64,000 nucleotides of DNA from contig NZ_FWWU01000009.1 of the NCBI RefSeq assembly GCF_900176165.1, positions 2,729,001 to 2,793,000 of the forward strand, read 5' to 3'. Below, piece by piece: positions 37,051-46,220 of the stretch. Made by a program: the position numbers and the translations under genes. The DNA is from Deinococcus hopiensis KR-140. GTDB lineage: Bacteria; Deinococcota; Deinococci; Deinococcales; Deinococcaceae. Under the pieces are notes generated by a model that was given only the letters and a program-made list of their open reading frames with translations, had not been told where the DNA came from and ran no database searches. How positions within the stretch are numbered: the stretch's first letter is position 1; the number at the start of each line of letters is the position of its first letter.

Positions 37051-37428
37051 ATGAAAGACATCGTGGAAACGCCGAATGCTCCCGCTGCCATCGGTCCGTA
37101 CAGCCAGGCCACCACCTTTGGGGGCCTGGTCATTACCAGCGGGCAGATTCCCCTGCGCCCCGACGGCACCCTGGTGGAAGAGGGCATCGAGGCCCAGACC
37201 CGGCAGGTGCTCGAAAACCTGGTGGCCGTGCTGCAGGCGGCGGGCAGCGACCTCAGCCGCGTGGTCAAGAGCACCGTCTTTCTGGCCGATATGAACGAGT
37301 TCGCCGCCATGAACGCTGTCTACGCCGAATACTTCCAGGCCCCCTACCCGGCGCGCAGCACGGTGCAGGTGGCCCGCCTCCCCCGCGACGTGCGCGTGGA
37401 GATCGAGGTGATTGCCGAGCGGGCGTAA
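37051..37428 (+). CDS. ridA: RidA-family reactive intermediate deaminase
   Basis: This 125-residue YjgF/YER057c/UK114 protein hydrolyses reactive enamine/imine intermediates such as 2-aminoacrylate, released by PLP enzymes. NAPAAIGPYSQATTFGGLVI, SGQIPLRPDG and the catalytic Arg in YPARSTVQVARLPRD are intact, as is the final VEIEVIAER. It forms trimers in the family. It stands alone, and the start is fixed by the promoter. Confidence 0.93.
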   Translation: MKDIVETPNAPAAIGPYSQATTFGGLVITSGQIPLRPDGTLVEEGIEAQTRQVLENLVAVLQAAGSDLSRVVKSTVFLADMNEFAAMNAVYAEYFQAPYPARSTVQVARLPRDVRVEIEVIAERA

Positions 37429-37528
37429 TTTCGGACCGCTGCGGCGCTCCCATTTTGAGAAGCACCCGTTTGTTCCTGGAAAGACGGCCTGCGTCCGTTC
37501 CCGCTGCCTTCCCAGGAACGAACAGAGG

Positions 37529-37578
37529 AAGGGCGAGAACCTCCGCTTGCATAGCGGGCCGAAGGTTCTCGCCCTTTT
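37529..37578 (+). terminator. Stem-loop terminator after ridA
   Basis: AAGGGCGAGAACCT (37529-37542) pairs with AGGTTCTCGCCCTT (37563-37576), with an inner CCGC/GCGG stem and TT at the end. A second, weaker hairpin (GTTCCTGG...CCAGGAAC) lies just before it. Confidence 0.65.
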
Positions 37579-37639
37579 CAGAAGTTCGGGTTTCAACTGA
37601 AATTTGGGACGCGCACAATGCCGGCATGCGTGGTCTTCA

Positions 37640-38221
37640 GGCCGCCTCCGTTTCATACGCCCGCCCAGGCTGAGACCCTGCTATACCCCTCACACCGGGC
37701 GCGCCTGCTGGAGAAGTTCATCAAACCCTGCACCCCAGTCGGGCGGCGCACGCCCTGGGAGCGCCCGCCAACTGCGTCACGTCCGCAAACCCACCGAAGA
37801 GCGGTCTCCTGCACGTCGCCGAACATCAGGGGGAACGCACGCTGTACCAGACCGCCGCGCGGACCTTGCGCATCCCGCGGATTGAACTGACCATGCGGGA
37901 AATCACGAATGCTTACGCCCACGCCCTCCTCGGGTGGCGCGCGCAGCGTGACCCGGGCAGGCCGGAGGGGACACCGCGCACCTCACGGTAAACCTCGGCG
38001 TCGGTCGGCTGGCCCACGCCGGTGGTGAGCGGGCCGAAACGGCGCAAGAGCGGTCGCCGGCCACGCCTATCCGCACGGTGCGCGACACCCCTGCGCAGTG
38101 CCGGCGGGCCCAGGGCGCGCTGGACCGCATTCTGACGGAACTCGGCGCGGAAGAAGCTCCCGGTGCCCACAAGAGCACCTTCGTCCTGATGGCCTTTACG
38201 GGGAACCCGCACGAAACCTGA
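37640..38221 (+). pseudogene. Decayed winged-helix (ArsR-like) regulator
   Basis: Plus frames join into a regulator-like protein. Its pieces are PSHRARLLEKFI near the start, HALGAPAN and SGLLHVAEHQGERTLYQTAA (wing), RTLRIPRIELTMREITNAYA and HALLGWRAQRD. From about 37986 another frame runs TVNLGVGRLAHAGGERAETA, QCRRAQGALDRILTELG and STFVLMAFTGNPHET to a stop at 38221. The order resembles winged-HTH regulators with a C-terminal ligand domain. No start codon serves the whole, and there are at least two frame changes. Confidence 0.5.
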
Positions 38222-38342
38222 GCGGCGTGCGGCGTGCGGTGCCGGGGTGCAGGCTGCTCTTCCAGCACGCCTCCACCGCAAGTCTGACCCACCTCCACCC
38301 CCCTCGTTCCAGTCGGGCCCAGTGGCCCGCCGGGGAGGAAGC

Positions 38343-38565
38343 ATGTTCTCAGAAACACGCCATCAAGCCGCTCTCGACCGTCACGCCGCCCTGCTGATGC
38401 GGGCCACCACCGAACGGACCCTGCAGGGCTTGCGGCCCGGTTCGGCGGTGGCAGCGGGCCGTGACGTGGCGGGCCGTGCAGTTCACGCTGCGTCTGCCGG
38501 TCCTGATCCCCCATCGCCGGAAGGACGGGGCACCTGAGGCGTGGAAGGCGCCCGTCCCTTCGTAA
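38343..38565 (+). pseudogene. Short frameshifted gene of unknown function
   Basis: An ATG at 38343 with a GAGGAAG ribosome binding site opens MFSETRHQAALDRHAALLMR. After about 38430 the protein-like sequence moves to another frame (RAVTWRAVQFTLRLPVLIPH, then RRKDGAPEA) ending at 38565. It was a small basic protein of about 70 residues. I do not recognise it, and the reading is tentative. Confidence 0.28.
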
Positions 38566-38610
38566 CCCCACTCCCCACGCCTCCGGCCCGGACGTGACAT
38601 CCTGCAGGGC

Positions 38611-39438
<828 letters not shown>

Positions 39439-39500
39439 GCCAGCCTTCGGCCGCCGGCGACTTCCGGTGAGGTGCAGCGGCGAACACCAGGGGGAAGGGT

Positions 39501-40718
39501 CTACGCAGGCAGAGGCGCCCGCCTGCCGTCCACCACCGCCCCCAGGCACCGCTCCAGATCGGACCACGTGTGGGCAGCGCTCAGCGCAAAGCGGATGCGC
39601 GCCGTACCCGCCGGAACGCTGGGCGGGCGAATGGCGATGGCCCCGAACCCCTCGGCCTGAAGGGAGGCCGCGAGGTCCAGGGCAGCCCCATCCTCCCCCA
39701 CCACGAGGGGCACCACCTGTGACTCGCTGCCCGCAAGGCCGTGACCGGCCGCCAGCAGGCGGGCGCGGAAGTTGGCGGCGTTCGCCTGTAATTCTCGCCG
39801 CGCAGCGTCCATGCCCTGTGCCGTCAGCACGTTGAGCAGGCTGACCGCCACGTTCGCGGGTGGCAGGCCAGTGGAAAAGATGAAGGGGCGGGCGGTATTC
39901 AGCAGGTAACGGATCAGCACTGTGTCCCCGGCGATATAGGCGCCGACGCTGCCATACGCCTTGCCCAGCGTGCCCATCAGCACGTCCACGTCGCCTGAAA
40001 CGCCCTGGGCGTGGGCCAGCCCCGCGCCTCCCCCGCCGTATACGCCCCCTGTGTGCGCCTCATCGATCATCAGCCACGCTCCATACCGCCGTTTGAGGGC
40101 CACGAGTTCGGCCAGCGGTGCGAGGGTGCCGTCCATACTGAAGAGGGCGTCGGTGACGATCAGTTTGCGGGGCGCGGAGCAGGCCTGCAGCAGTTGGTCC
40201 AGATGCGTAAGATCCCGGTGGCGGTAAACGTGACGCTCGGCCCGGCTGAGGGTAATCCCGTCGATGATGGAGGCGTGGTTGAGCGCGTCGCTGAACACGG
40301 CGTCTCCCTTGCCCACCAGTGCCGGAATGACGCCCGTATTGGCGGCGTAGCCGCTGTTCAAGACCAGCGCCGCCTCCCGGCCCTTCAGCCCCGCGAGCTG
40401 GCGTTCCAGCACGCCGTAAATAGGATCGTTGCCCGTGACCAGCCGGGAAGCCCCCGCTCCAAAGCGCGTCAGGGCGGCGAGGACAACGTCTGCCTCCTGG
40501 GTTGGGAAGTTGCTCCGCAGCAGGTCCGCCGCCGTGTCCAGCGTCCATTCTTTGCGCCCCAGCCCCAGGTAGTCGTTGGAGGCGAGGTCCAGCAGGGTGC
40601 GGCCCTCCACCTCAACGTGGCCGGGGGCTGGCGCAGGGGTCCAGTCGCGCAACCGGCGTTCACGGTGCTGGGCGCGTAGACCTTCGAGGTGCGCTTCCAG
40701 GGGGGCCCAGCCGCTCAC
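39501..40718 (-). CDS. bioF: 8-amino-7-oxononanoate synthase
   Basis: This 405-residue PLP enzyme of the alpha-oxoamine synthase group joins pimeloyl-ACP/CoA and alanine, the first committed step of biotin synthesis. NDYLGLGRK opens the fold, DALNHASIIDGITLSRAERH and WLMIDEAHTGGVYGGGGAGL follow, and the PLP Lys lies in MGTLGKAYGSVGAYI. The length is typical. The GTG start (40718) overlaps the bioA stop by 4 bases (GTGA). It is the last gene of the bio operon. Confidence 0.93.
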   Translation of the reverse strand: MSGWAPLEAHLEGLRAQHRERRLRDWTPAPAPGHVEVEGRTLLDLASNDYLGLGRKEWTLDTAADLLRSNFPTQEADVVLAALTRFGAGASRLVTGNDPIYGVLERQLAGLKGREAALVLNSGYAANTGVIPALVGKGDAVFSDALNHASIIDGITLSRAERHVYRHRDLTHLDQLLQACSAPRKLIVTDALFSMDGTLAPLAELVALKRRYGAWLMIDEAHTGGVYGGGGAGLAHAQGVSGDVDVLMGTLGKAYGSVGAYIAGDTVLIRYLLNTARPFIFSTGLPPANVAVSLLNVLTAQGMDAARRELQANAANFRARLLAAGHGLAGSESQVVPLVVGEDGAALDLAASLQAEGFGAIAIRPPSVPAGTARIRFALSAAHTWSDLERCLGAVVDGRRAPLPA

Positions 40719-42034
40719 GACGGACCCCCGAACGTCTGGGCGGCGTCCAGCACCGCGCGGTACGCCGCGTCCAGATGTTCGTCCTCCACGCAGTAGGGCG
40801 GCAGCAGGTACAGCACGTTTCCGAGGGGTCGCAGCAGCAGGCCGCGTTCCAGAAAGAACTGCCGCAGGCGCAGGCTGGTGTCTCCGCCGTACCCCCCCGC
40901 GCCGCGGAGGTTCACGGCCGCCACCGTCCCCAGCCCGCGGGCGTGTTCGAGGTTCGGGTGGGCCGAGAGTTCGGGCTGCCAGCGCGCGTGCGTTTCCCCT
41001 ATCCGGGCGACGCTCTGGCGCGTCTGGGCTGTCTCCAGCAGTTCAAGCGAGGCGAGGGCCGCCGCACACGCGAGTGGATTGGCGGTGTACGAGTGCCCGT
41101 GGGCAAAGGCGCGGTCAAAGGTATCGCCCTGGAAAGCTTCGTACAACGGCTGGGTACAGGCGGTGATGCCCATTGGGAGGAAACCCCCGGTCAGCCCCTT
41201 GGAAAGGCACACCAGGTCGGGCGTCTCGGTCAGGTGCTCGGCGGCCCACATCCGGCCCATGCGGAAAAAGCCCGTCATCACCTCGTCGAAAATCACGAGG
41301 ATGCCGCGCGCCCGCACCCGCCGCACCACTTCATTTAAGAAGGCGGGGCGGCACAGCCGCATACCGGTGGATCCCTGAAGCAGCGGTTCGAGGAGGAGGG
41401 CCGCTGTCTCTCCACCCTGCTCGTCCAGCACACGGTTCAGGGTGGCGAGGGCCTGCGCCTCCTTCGCTTCCACATCCGCGTCGTCCGCCCAGGTTTCGGG
41501 GTAAGGCAGGAAGGTCACGTCGAAGAGCTTGTCGGCGAAGGGCGCGTAGAAGCCGGACGACTGGCCCGCGCTCATGGCCCCGAAGGTGTCGCCGTGGTAG
41601 CCGCCCTCCAGCGCCAGGATGCGCCGCCGCTGCCCTTCGCCCCGGTTGTAGCAGGCTTGCAGGGCGATCTTGAGGGCCGCCTCCACCGCCGTCGAACCGT
41701 TGTCGGAAAAGAAGATGCGGCTCAGGCCCCCGGGCAACCGCTCCGCCAGCCGGGTGGCGAGGGTGACGGCGGGCGCGTGGGTAAAGCCCGCGAAGATGAC
41801 CTGTTCGAGCGTCCCCGCCTGCCGCGCAATGGCTGCCGCGATGTGAGGGTGAGCGTGGCCGTGGAGGTTTACCCACCACGACGAGATGAGGTCCAGCAGG
41901 CGCTCACCATCCGCCGTGATGAGGTACGGCCCTTCCCCACGCGCAATGGCGATGGGCGTGGGCGCGGTGGACGCCTGGGTAAAGGGGTGCCAGACGTGCC
42001 GCGCGTCCTGGAAGAGGAGGTCTTCAGCCCTCAT
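40715..42034 (-). CDS. bioA: Adenosylmethionine--8-amino-7-oxononanoate transaminase
   Basis: This 439-residue class III aminotransferase uses SAM as amino donor to make 7,8-diaminopelargonate. RHVWHPFTQASTAPTPIAIA and LLDLISSWWVNLHGHAHPHI are BioA-specific. LVIFDEVMTGFFRMGRMWAA carries the PLP Asp, and VCLSKGLTGGFLPMG the PLP Lys. The start (ATG 42034) overlaps the bioD stop by 4 bases (ATGA). Confidence 0.95.
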   Translation of the reverse strand: MRAEDLLFQDARHVWHPFTQASTAPTPIAIARGEGPYLITADGERLLDLISSWWVNLHGHAHPHIAAAIARQAGTLEQVIFAGFTHAPAVTLATRLAERLPGGLSRIFFSDNGSTAVEAALKIALQACYNRGEGQRRRILALEGGYHGDTFGAMSAGQSSGFYAPFADKLFDVTFLPYPETWADDADVEAKEAQALATLNRVLDEQGGETAALLLEPLLQGSTGMRLCRPAFLNEVVRRVRARGILVIFDEVMTGFFRMGRMWAAEHLTETPDLVCLSKGLTGGFLPMGITACTQPLYEAFQGDTFDRAFAHGHSYTANPLACAAALASLELLETAQTRQSVARIGETHARWQPELSAHPNLEHARGLGTVAAVNLRGAGGYGGDTSLRLRQFFLERGLLLRPLGNVLYLLPPYCVEDEHLDAAYRAVLDAAQTFGGPS

Positions 42035-42660
42035 GCGGTCACTTTCAGGTCGGGCAGCAGGCCAGCGAGGCGGGCCACCTCAGCGGGCGTCACCTCGTCC
42101 AGCCTGGGGAACTCGGCCAGCACGCGCACTCCACCGTGCCGCTCGATGGCTTCCCGGTTGGGGGCACTTGGCGGACCGCTCATCACCACGCCCAGCAGGG
42201 GCAGCCCCCGGGAGCGCAGGGCCTCGAGCGTCAGCAGGGTGTGGTTGATGGTGCCCAACGTGGAGCGGGCCACCACGACGGCGGGCAGACCCAGCGCGGC
42301 CATCAGGTCCGCCATCGTCTCGTCGGCGTTGATGGGCACGAGCAGCCCGCCTGCTCCCTCCACCACCAGGGGTGCGGAGGTCTGGGGGGGCGTGAGGGAC
42401 GAGATTCGCACCTCGGTTCCCTCCAGGGTGGCAGCGCGTTCGGGAGCGGCAGGTTCACCGTACACCCGCCCAGGCGCAAAGACCTGTTCCGGGGACAGGG
42501 CAGCGAGGTGGGTCACCGCGGCTGTGTCGTCGTCCCCGTCCACCGCACCCGTTTGTAGGGGCTTCCAGTACGCCGCACCCCAGGCCAGGCACAGGGCCGC
42601 GCTGACCACCGTTTTGCCCACGCCCGTGTCCGTCCCCGTGACGAAGACGCCCCTTAACAA
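42031..42660 (-). CDS. bioD: Dethiobiotin synthase
   Basis: This 209-residue ATP-dependent carboxylase closes the ureido ring of dethiobiotin. The P-loop is VFVTGTDTGVGKTVVSAAL near the N-terminus, WKPLQTGAV follows, and VVEGAGGLLVPINADETMAD is the conserved Mg/ATP region. The likely start is TTG at 42660, overlapping the bioB stop by 7 bases; no ATG or GTG fits. Start choice is moderately sure, identity is sure. Confidence 0.92.
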   Translation of the reverse strand: MLRGVFVTGTDTGVGKTVVSAALCLAWGAAYWKPLQTGAVDGDDDTAAVTHLAALSPEQVFAPGRVYGEPAAPERAATLEGTEVRISSLTPPQTSAPLVVEGAGGLLVPINADETMADLMAALGLPAVVVARSTLGTINHTLLTLEALRSRGLPLLGVVMSGPPSAPNREAIERHGGVRVLAEFPRLDEVTPAEVARLAGLLPDLKVTA

Positions 42661-43685
42661 AGGGCCGCCTCCACCGCTTCCGACTGGCTCGTTCCAGGGG
42701 CAGCCCGCAGGCCCAGGTCCGCGAGCATGGCCCAGTCCGCGCTCGCCTCCTGCCCGCCTTCCGTCAGGTAGTTGCCCAGAAAGATTGAGTTGGCGATCAT
42801 CAGCGCGAGCGGCTGAAGGCTACGCAGGTGAATCTCACGCCCGGCCGAAGCCCGCAGTTCGGCACGGGGGTTGGTGAGGCGGAACAGCGCCAGCACGCGC
42901 AGGCAGGACCACGGCGTGAAGTGGGCGGTGGTCTGCACGCCGTCCAGCTCGGTGCCTTCGATGGGAATCAGGAAGTTGACGGGGATGGAATCGGCGCGGC
43001 GCTCCCGCAGCCGCAGAGCGAGGTCCACGATCTGCTCGTCCGTTTCACCCATGCCGATAATCACGCCGCTGCAGGTGCTCATGCCGGTGCTCGCGGCGTT
43101 TGCCAGGGTTTCCAGGCGGTCGGCGTAGGTGTGGGTGGAGCAGATTTGACCGTAATGGTCCTCGTGGGTGTTGAGGTTGTGGTTGTAGGCGTCCACGCCC
43201 GCTTCCCGCAGGGCCCGCGCCTTCTTCTGCCCTTCCTCGCCCAGCAGCAGGCCCATGCAGGCGCAGACTTCCAGCTTGGTCTCGGCCTTGATCAGCCGGG
43301 TGGCCTCGCCCACGGTCTCGACTTCCGGCCACGTTCCCCCGCGCCCCGACAGCACAATGCAGTAGCGCTGGGCTCCGGCTTCAGCGGCTTTCTTGGCCTG
43401 CTCCAACATCTCGCGGGGGTGCAGCACGCGGTAGCGGGGAATCTCCGTGTCGGCCCCCTTTGCCTGCGAGCAGTACGCGCAGTCCTCGGCGCACAGGCCG
43501 CTTTTGGCATTGAGCAGCACGTTCACCTTCACCCGGTCCCCGAAGTGATGGCGGCGTACCTGCCACGCGGCGTCCACCACCTTCAACGTGTCGTGGTCCG
43601 GCACGCGCAGCAGGGCGAGGGCATCCTCACGGGAGAGGGGGTGGTCTTGCAGGGCGGTCTGGGTCAGGGCACCGAGGTTCAGCAT
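42654..43685 (-). CDS. bioB: Biotin synthase
   Basis: This 343-residue radical-SAM enzyme inserts sulfur into dethiobiotin. The CxxxCxxC cluster motif is CAEDCAYCSQ (about 55-64). Residues for the second, sacrificial [2Fe-2S] cluster are in MGLLLGEEGQ and the Cys/Arg positions of GMSTCSGVIIGMGE and LRASAGREIHL. PVNFLIPIEGTELDG is conserved. I start at the ATG at 43685, preceded by GAAAGGA, not at an upstream codon. First gene of the operon bioB-D-A-F. Confidence 0.95.
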   Translation of the reverse strand: MLNLGALTQTALQDHPLSREDALALLRVPDHDTLKVVDAAWQVRRHHFGDRVKVNVLLNAKSGLCAEDCAYCSQAKGADTEIPRYRVLHPREMLEQAKKAAEAGAQRYCIVLSGRGGTWPEVETVGEATRLIKAETKLEVCACMGLLLGEEGQKKARALREAGVDAYNHNLNTHEDHYGQICSTHTYADRLETLANAASTGMSTCSGVIIGMGETDEQIVDLALRLRERRADSIPVNFLIPIEGTELDGVQTTAHFTPWSCLRVLALFRLTNPRAELRASAGREIHLRSLQPLALMIANSIFLGNYLTEGGQEASADWAMLADLGLRAAPGTSQSEAVEAALC

Positions 43686-43706
43686 GGGTAGATTCCTTTC
43701 GGGTGA

Positions 43707-43725
43707 GGGGAAGACTGTTCTCCCC
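43707..43725 (-). promoter_or_regulatory. Imperfect dyad before bioB, candidate operator
   Basis: GGGGAAGACTGTTCTCCCC has partial two-fold symmetry over 19 bases and sits 22 bases before the bioB ATG. It could be a BirA or other repressor site; it does not resemble the enterobacterial BirA operator. Confidence 0.3.
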
Positions 43726-44196
43726 ACATCATTTCGTTCGGTGCTCCAGCCTACCTGCTGAACGAGTCCTCTCGACGTGGGTTTTGACCGGGTACAAGGA
43801 GGAGGCGTCGGGCTCGGCTGGTTTGGGGCAGTGGCGGGGTCCTTTCAGGAAATGTGGGGCAGGGGCCCTGCTGCGGTTTGCTCCAGCCTTGTCAAGCTGC
43901 GCAGCAGAGGGGACGGGGGAGCAGCGCCGCGCTCGGCAGGACCGCTTGAAGGTATGGGTGACGGTCCCATTCGGTTGGAAAAGGCCGTGCGCTTCGCGTG
44001 GCGGCGGCGTTGGTGGATGTTGGTCAGGAGGGGCAAGGATCTCAAACTCTCCTCCTCACGGCGGAGGCTGGGACCCGCAGAGCTCTGCAAAAGAGGGGGG
44101 TGGCGAGCGCCACCTCGCCCCGAAGGTGTCTTCCCTCGTGGGACCTGGAGAGCCAAGCAGTGGAGGGGGGAACGCGCCCGTCCCAGACCTGACAAG
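43726..44196. other. Intergenic region before bioB; possible T-box leader remnant on the plus strand
   Basis: No gene is supported. On the plus strand near 44085-44125, GAGGGGGGTGGCG and AGCGCCACCTCGCCCC look like a T-box antiterminator core with part of the ACCGC lost, and CCCGTCCCAG follows near 44180. There is no downstream plus-strand gene to regulate, so if real it is a leftover. Weak evidence. Confidence 0.25.
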
Positions 44197-44228
44197 GAAA
44201 AAGCCCCTCCCACAGGGGGAGGAGCCTT
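44197..44228 (-). terminator. Intrinsic terminator of the subtilase gene
   Basis: On the minus strand GGCTCCTCCC, a short loop, GGGAGGGGCT and a TTTT run follow the S8 stop by about 20 bases. Confidence 0.8.
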
Positions 44229-44250
44229 CTGCCATGCGCCTTCTGCGGCC

Positions 44251-46086
44251 TTACTGCCGGACCAGCACCACCTTGTCCACTTCGGCCTTGCCCGTGTAGC
44301 TCGTGGTGGGGTTGAGATAGCCCTTCAGAACCACCTTCCAGTTTCCAGCGGCAGGGTTGGGAATGCTGACGGCCTCGCCCGTGCTGGTGCCCTGGGCGCT
44401 GGAGCCGACGAGCTGCCCGGCGGGGTTGTAGACCTCCAGGTCCAGGTCATAGGCGGGGTTGCCCCACTCGGTAGACACCCGCAGGACGCTGGAGCCCGAG
44501 GGCACGCTGAGGGTATGGGCGTCTTGCGACTGGGAAACGCAGTTGACCTGGGGCCCGCACACGCTGGTGCCCACACTGCTGCTCCAGCCGGGCAGGGCAG
44601 TGGTGCTGACCGAATAGCGGGTGGGGTTCAGGCGCACGGCCTCGCGAACGGCGGCATTGGCGTCCACGTAGCCGTAGCCGACCTCCCACAGCTCGCGGCG
44701 CTTGACGGTGACCTGGTTGGGGTCCAGGCCGCTGGTGGCGGCGACCGGGTAGTACATGGGGCGGCTGGTCTTCTGGAAGATCGCCAGCACGTCGTCGAGC
44801 TTGAGCTTGGGGTTGGCTTCCAGCATCAGGGCCACCACGCCGCTGATGTGGGGCGTCGCCATGGAGGTGCCACTGATGGTGGCGTACTGGGGGTTGTCCA
44901 CGTCGGGCACGGTGGTGGCGGCCAGGCCGGTCTTGGCACGGGCGGCGCTGATGTCCACGCCGGGGGCCGTCACGTCGGGGTGAACAAGGGGGTCACCCGC
45001 GCGGCCCCGGCTGGAGAAGTCCGCGAGGTACCCCTTCTTGTCGCCCGCCGCCACACTGATCACGCAGGGGCTGGCCGAGTAGGGGTTGAGGGTATTGGCA
45101 TCCGGCCCCTCATTGCCTGCTGCGAAGGTCACGATGATGCCCGCGTCGTAGGCACGTTTGGCGGCGAGGCTGATGGGATTGTAGGGCGCGAACTCACCGC
45201 TTGATCCCCAGGAGTTGGAAATCACGCGCAGGTTGTAGGTTTCGCGAATTTCAGGCTTCATCAGGTAGTCGAAGCCCTGGAGGGCGTACAGGATGCTCAA
45301 GCCCTCGCCCGCGCCCACGCCCAGCAGGGTCACGCCGGGAGCCACGCCGCGCCGCATCCGTGCCGAACCCGCCGAGGCCGCGCCGCTGCCGCCGATGGTG
45401 CTCGCCACGTGCGTACCGTGGCCACTGGTGGTGTCGCTGTCGGGGACGTCTACATACAGGTAGCCGCCCGCACCCACATCCGTGATGGGCCCGACGAGCT
45501 TGACGTTCTTGGCGACGTTCTGCAGGTCTGGGTGCGTGCCGTCAATGCCCGAGTCCAGCACCGCCACGGCCACGCCCTTGCCCGTGACGTTGTAGGTGCT
45601 CCGCGCCACGTCCGCCCCGATGAACTTCACGCTCTCGGCCAACTTGTACTGCAGCGGCGCGTCCTGGTAGATGGACTCCAGGCCGGGCAGATTGGCCTTC
45701 AGCAACTGCACCAGCTCGGGCGTCACCACCGTCTTGACCGCCACCATCGGCAGGTTCTCAAAGGCCCCCAGTCCCTGACCCGGGTCCACGGCCAGGTTTG
45801 AGTCCATCCACGTCACCGCACGGCCCTTGGCAGCGTCGTCGGCGAAGGACAGGATCAAGGTACCCACCTGGCCGTACCGCATCGAGCTGTCCACCTGAAC
45901 GCCGGTAGGTGCCGTGGCGTAGAGCGCCTGGCAGGCCGTCTGCGCGGTGGCCTGTGGGCTCAGGCTGCGGCTGGACTGGCCGCCCACGGGAGTCTGGGCA
46001 GAGGGCGCGTTGCCCTGAGGTACGCCCTGACCACAGGCGGCGAGGAGGACGGTGAGGGTCATGAGGACGGGAGACTTGTTCTTCAT
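44251..46086 (-). CDS. S8 subtilisin-like serine protease, lipoprotein
   Basis: This 611-residue exported protease has a lipoprotein signal (SPVLMTLTVLLAACGQG, lipobox LAAC). An inhibitor-like propeptide of about 110 residues follows (GTLILSFADDAAKGRAVTWM). The catalytic domain has VAVLDSGIDGTHPDL (Asp), TSGHGTHVASTIGG (His), VTFAAGNEGPDANT (oxyanion Asn) and ISGTSMATPHISGVVALMLE (Ser). The C-terminal 110 residues read like a pre-peptidase/P-type beta domain (YDLDLEVYNPAGQLVGSSAQ, NPAAGNWKVVLKGYL). It should be active outside the membrane. A GGAGT ribosome binding site precedes the ATG. It is divergent from a large regulator gene with 134 bases between. Confidence 0.93.
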   Translation of the reverse strand: MKNKSPVLMTLTVLLAACGQGVPQGNAPSAQTPVGGQSSRSLSPQATAQTACQALYATAPTGVQVDSSMRYGQVGTLILSFADDAAKGRAVTWMDSNLAVDPGQGLGAFENLPMVAVKTVVTPELVQLLKANLPGLESIYQDAPLQYKLAESVKFIGADVARSTYNVTGKGVAVAVLDSGIDGTHPDLQNVAKNVKLVGPITDVGAGGYLYVDVPDSDTTSGHGTHVASTIGGSGAASAGSARMRRGVAPGVTLLGVGAGEGLSILYALQGFDYLMKPEIRETYNLRVISNSWGSSGEFAPYNPISLAAKRAYDAGIIVTFAAGNEGPDANTLNPYSASPCVISVAAGDKKGYLADFSSRGRAGDPLVHPDVTAPGVDISAARAKTGLAATTVPDVDNPQYATISGTSMATPHISGVVALMLEANPKLKLDDVLAIFQKTSRPMYYPVAATSGLDPNQVTVKRRELWEVGYGYVDANAAVREAVRLNPTRYSVSTTALPGWSSSVGTSVCGPQVNCVSQSQDAHTLSVPSGSSVLRVSTEWGNPAYDLDLEVYNPAGQLVGSSAQGTSTGEAVSIPNPAAGNWKVVLKGYLNPTTSYTGKAEVDKVVLVRQ

Positions 46087-46209
46087 GGGGGACTCCTGAA
46101 GGGATGGGATAGGGCTGTCGGGCTTGAGGTCATTTCATCAAACCCCGCTCAAAAAAAACGCAAAGGGAACTCGAAATTTCCCGAACCGCGCAACGTTAAA
46201 GGATCTCTT

Positions 46210-46215
46210 TATACT
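46210..46215 (+). promoter_or_regulatory. -10 element (TATACT), leaderless type
   Basis: TATACT ends 5 bases before the ATG at 46221. Confidence 0.62.
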
Positions 46216-46220
46216 GACTC

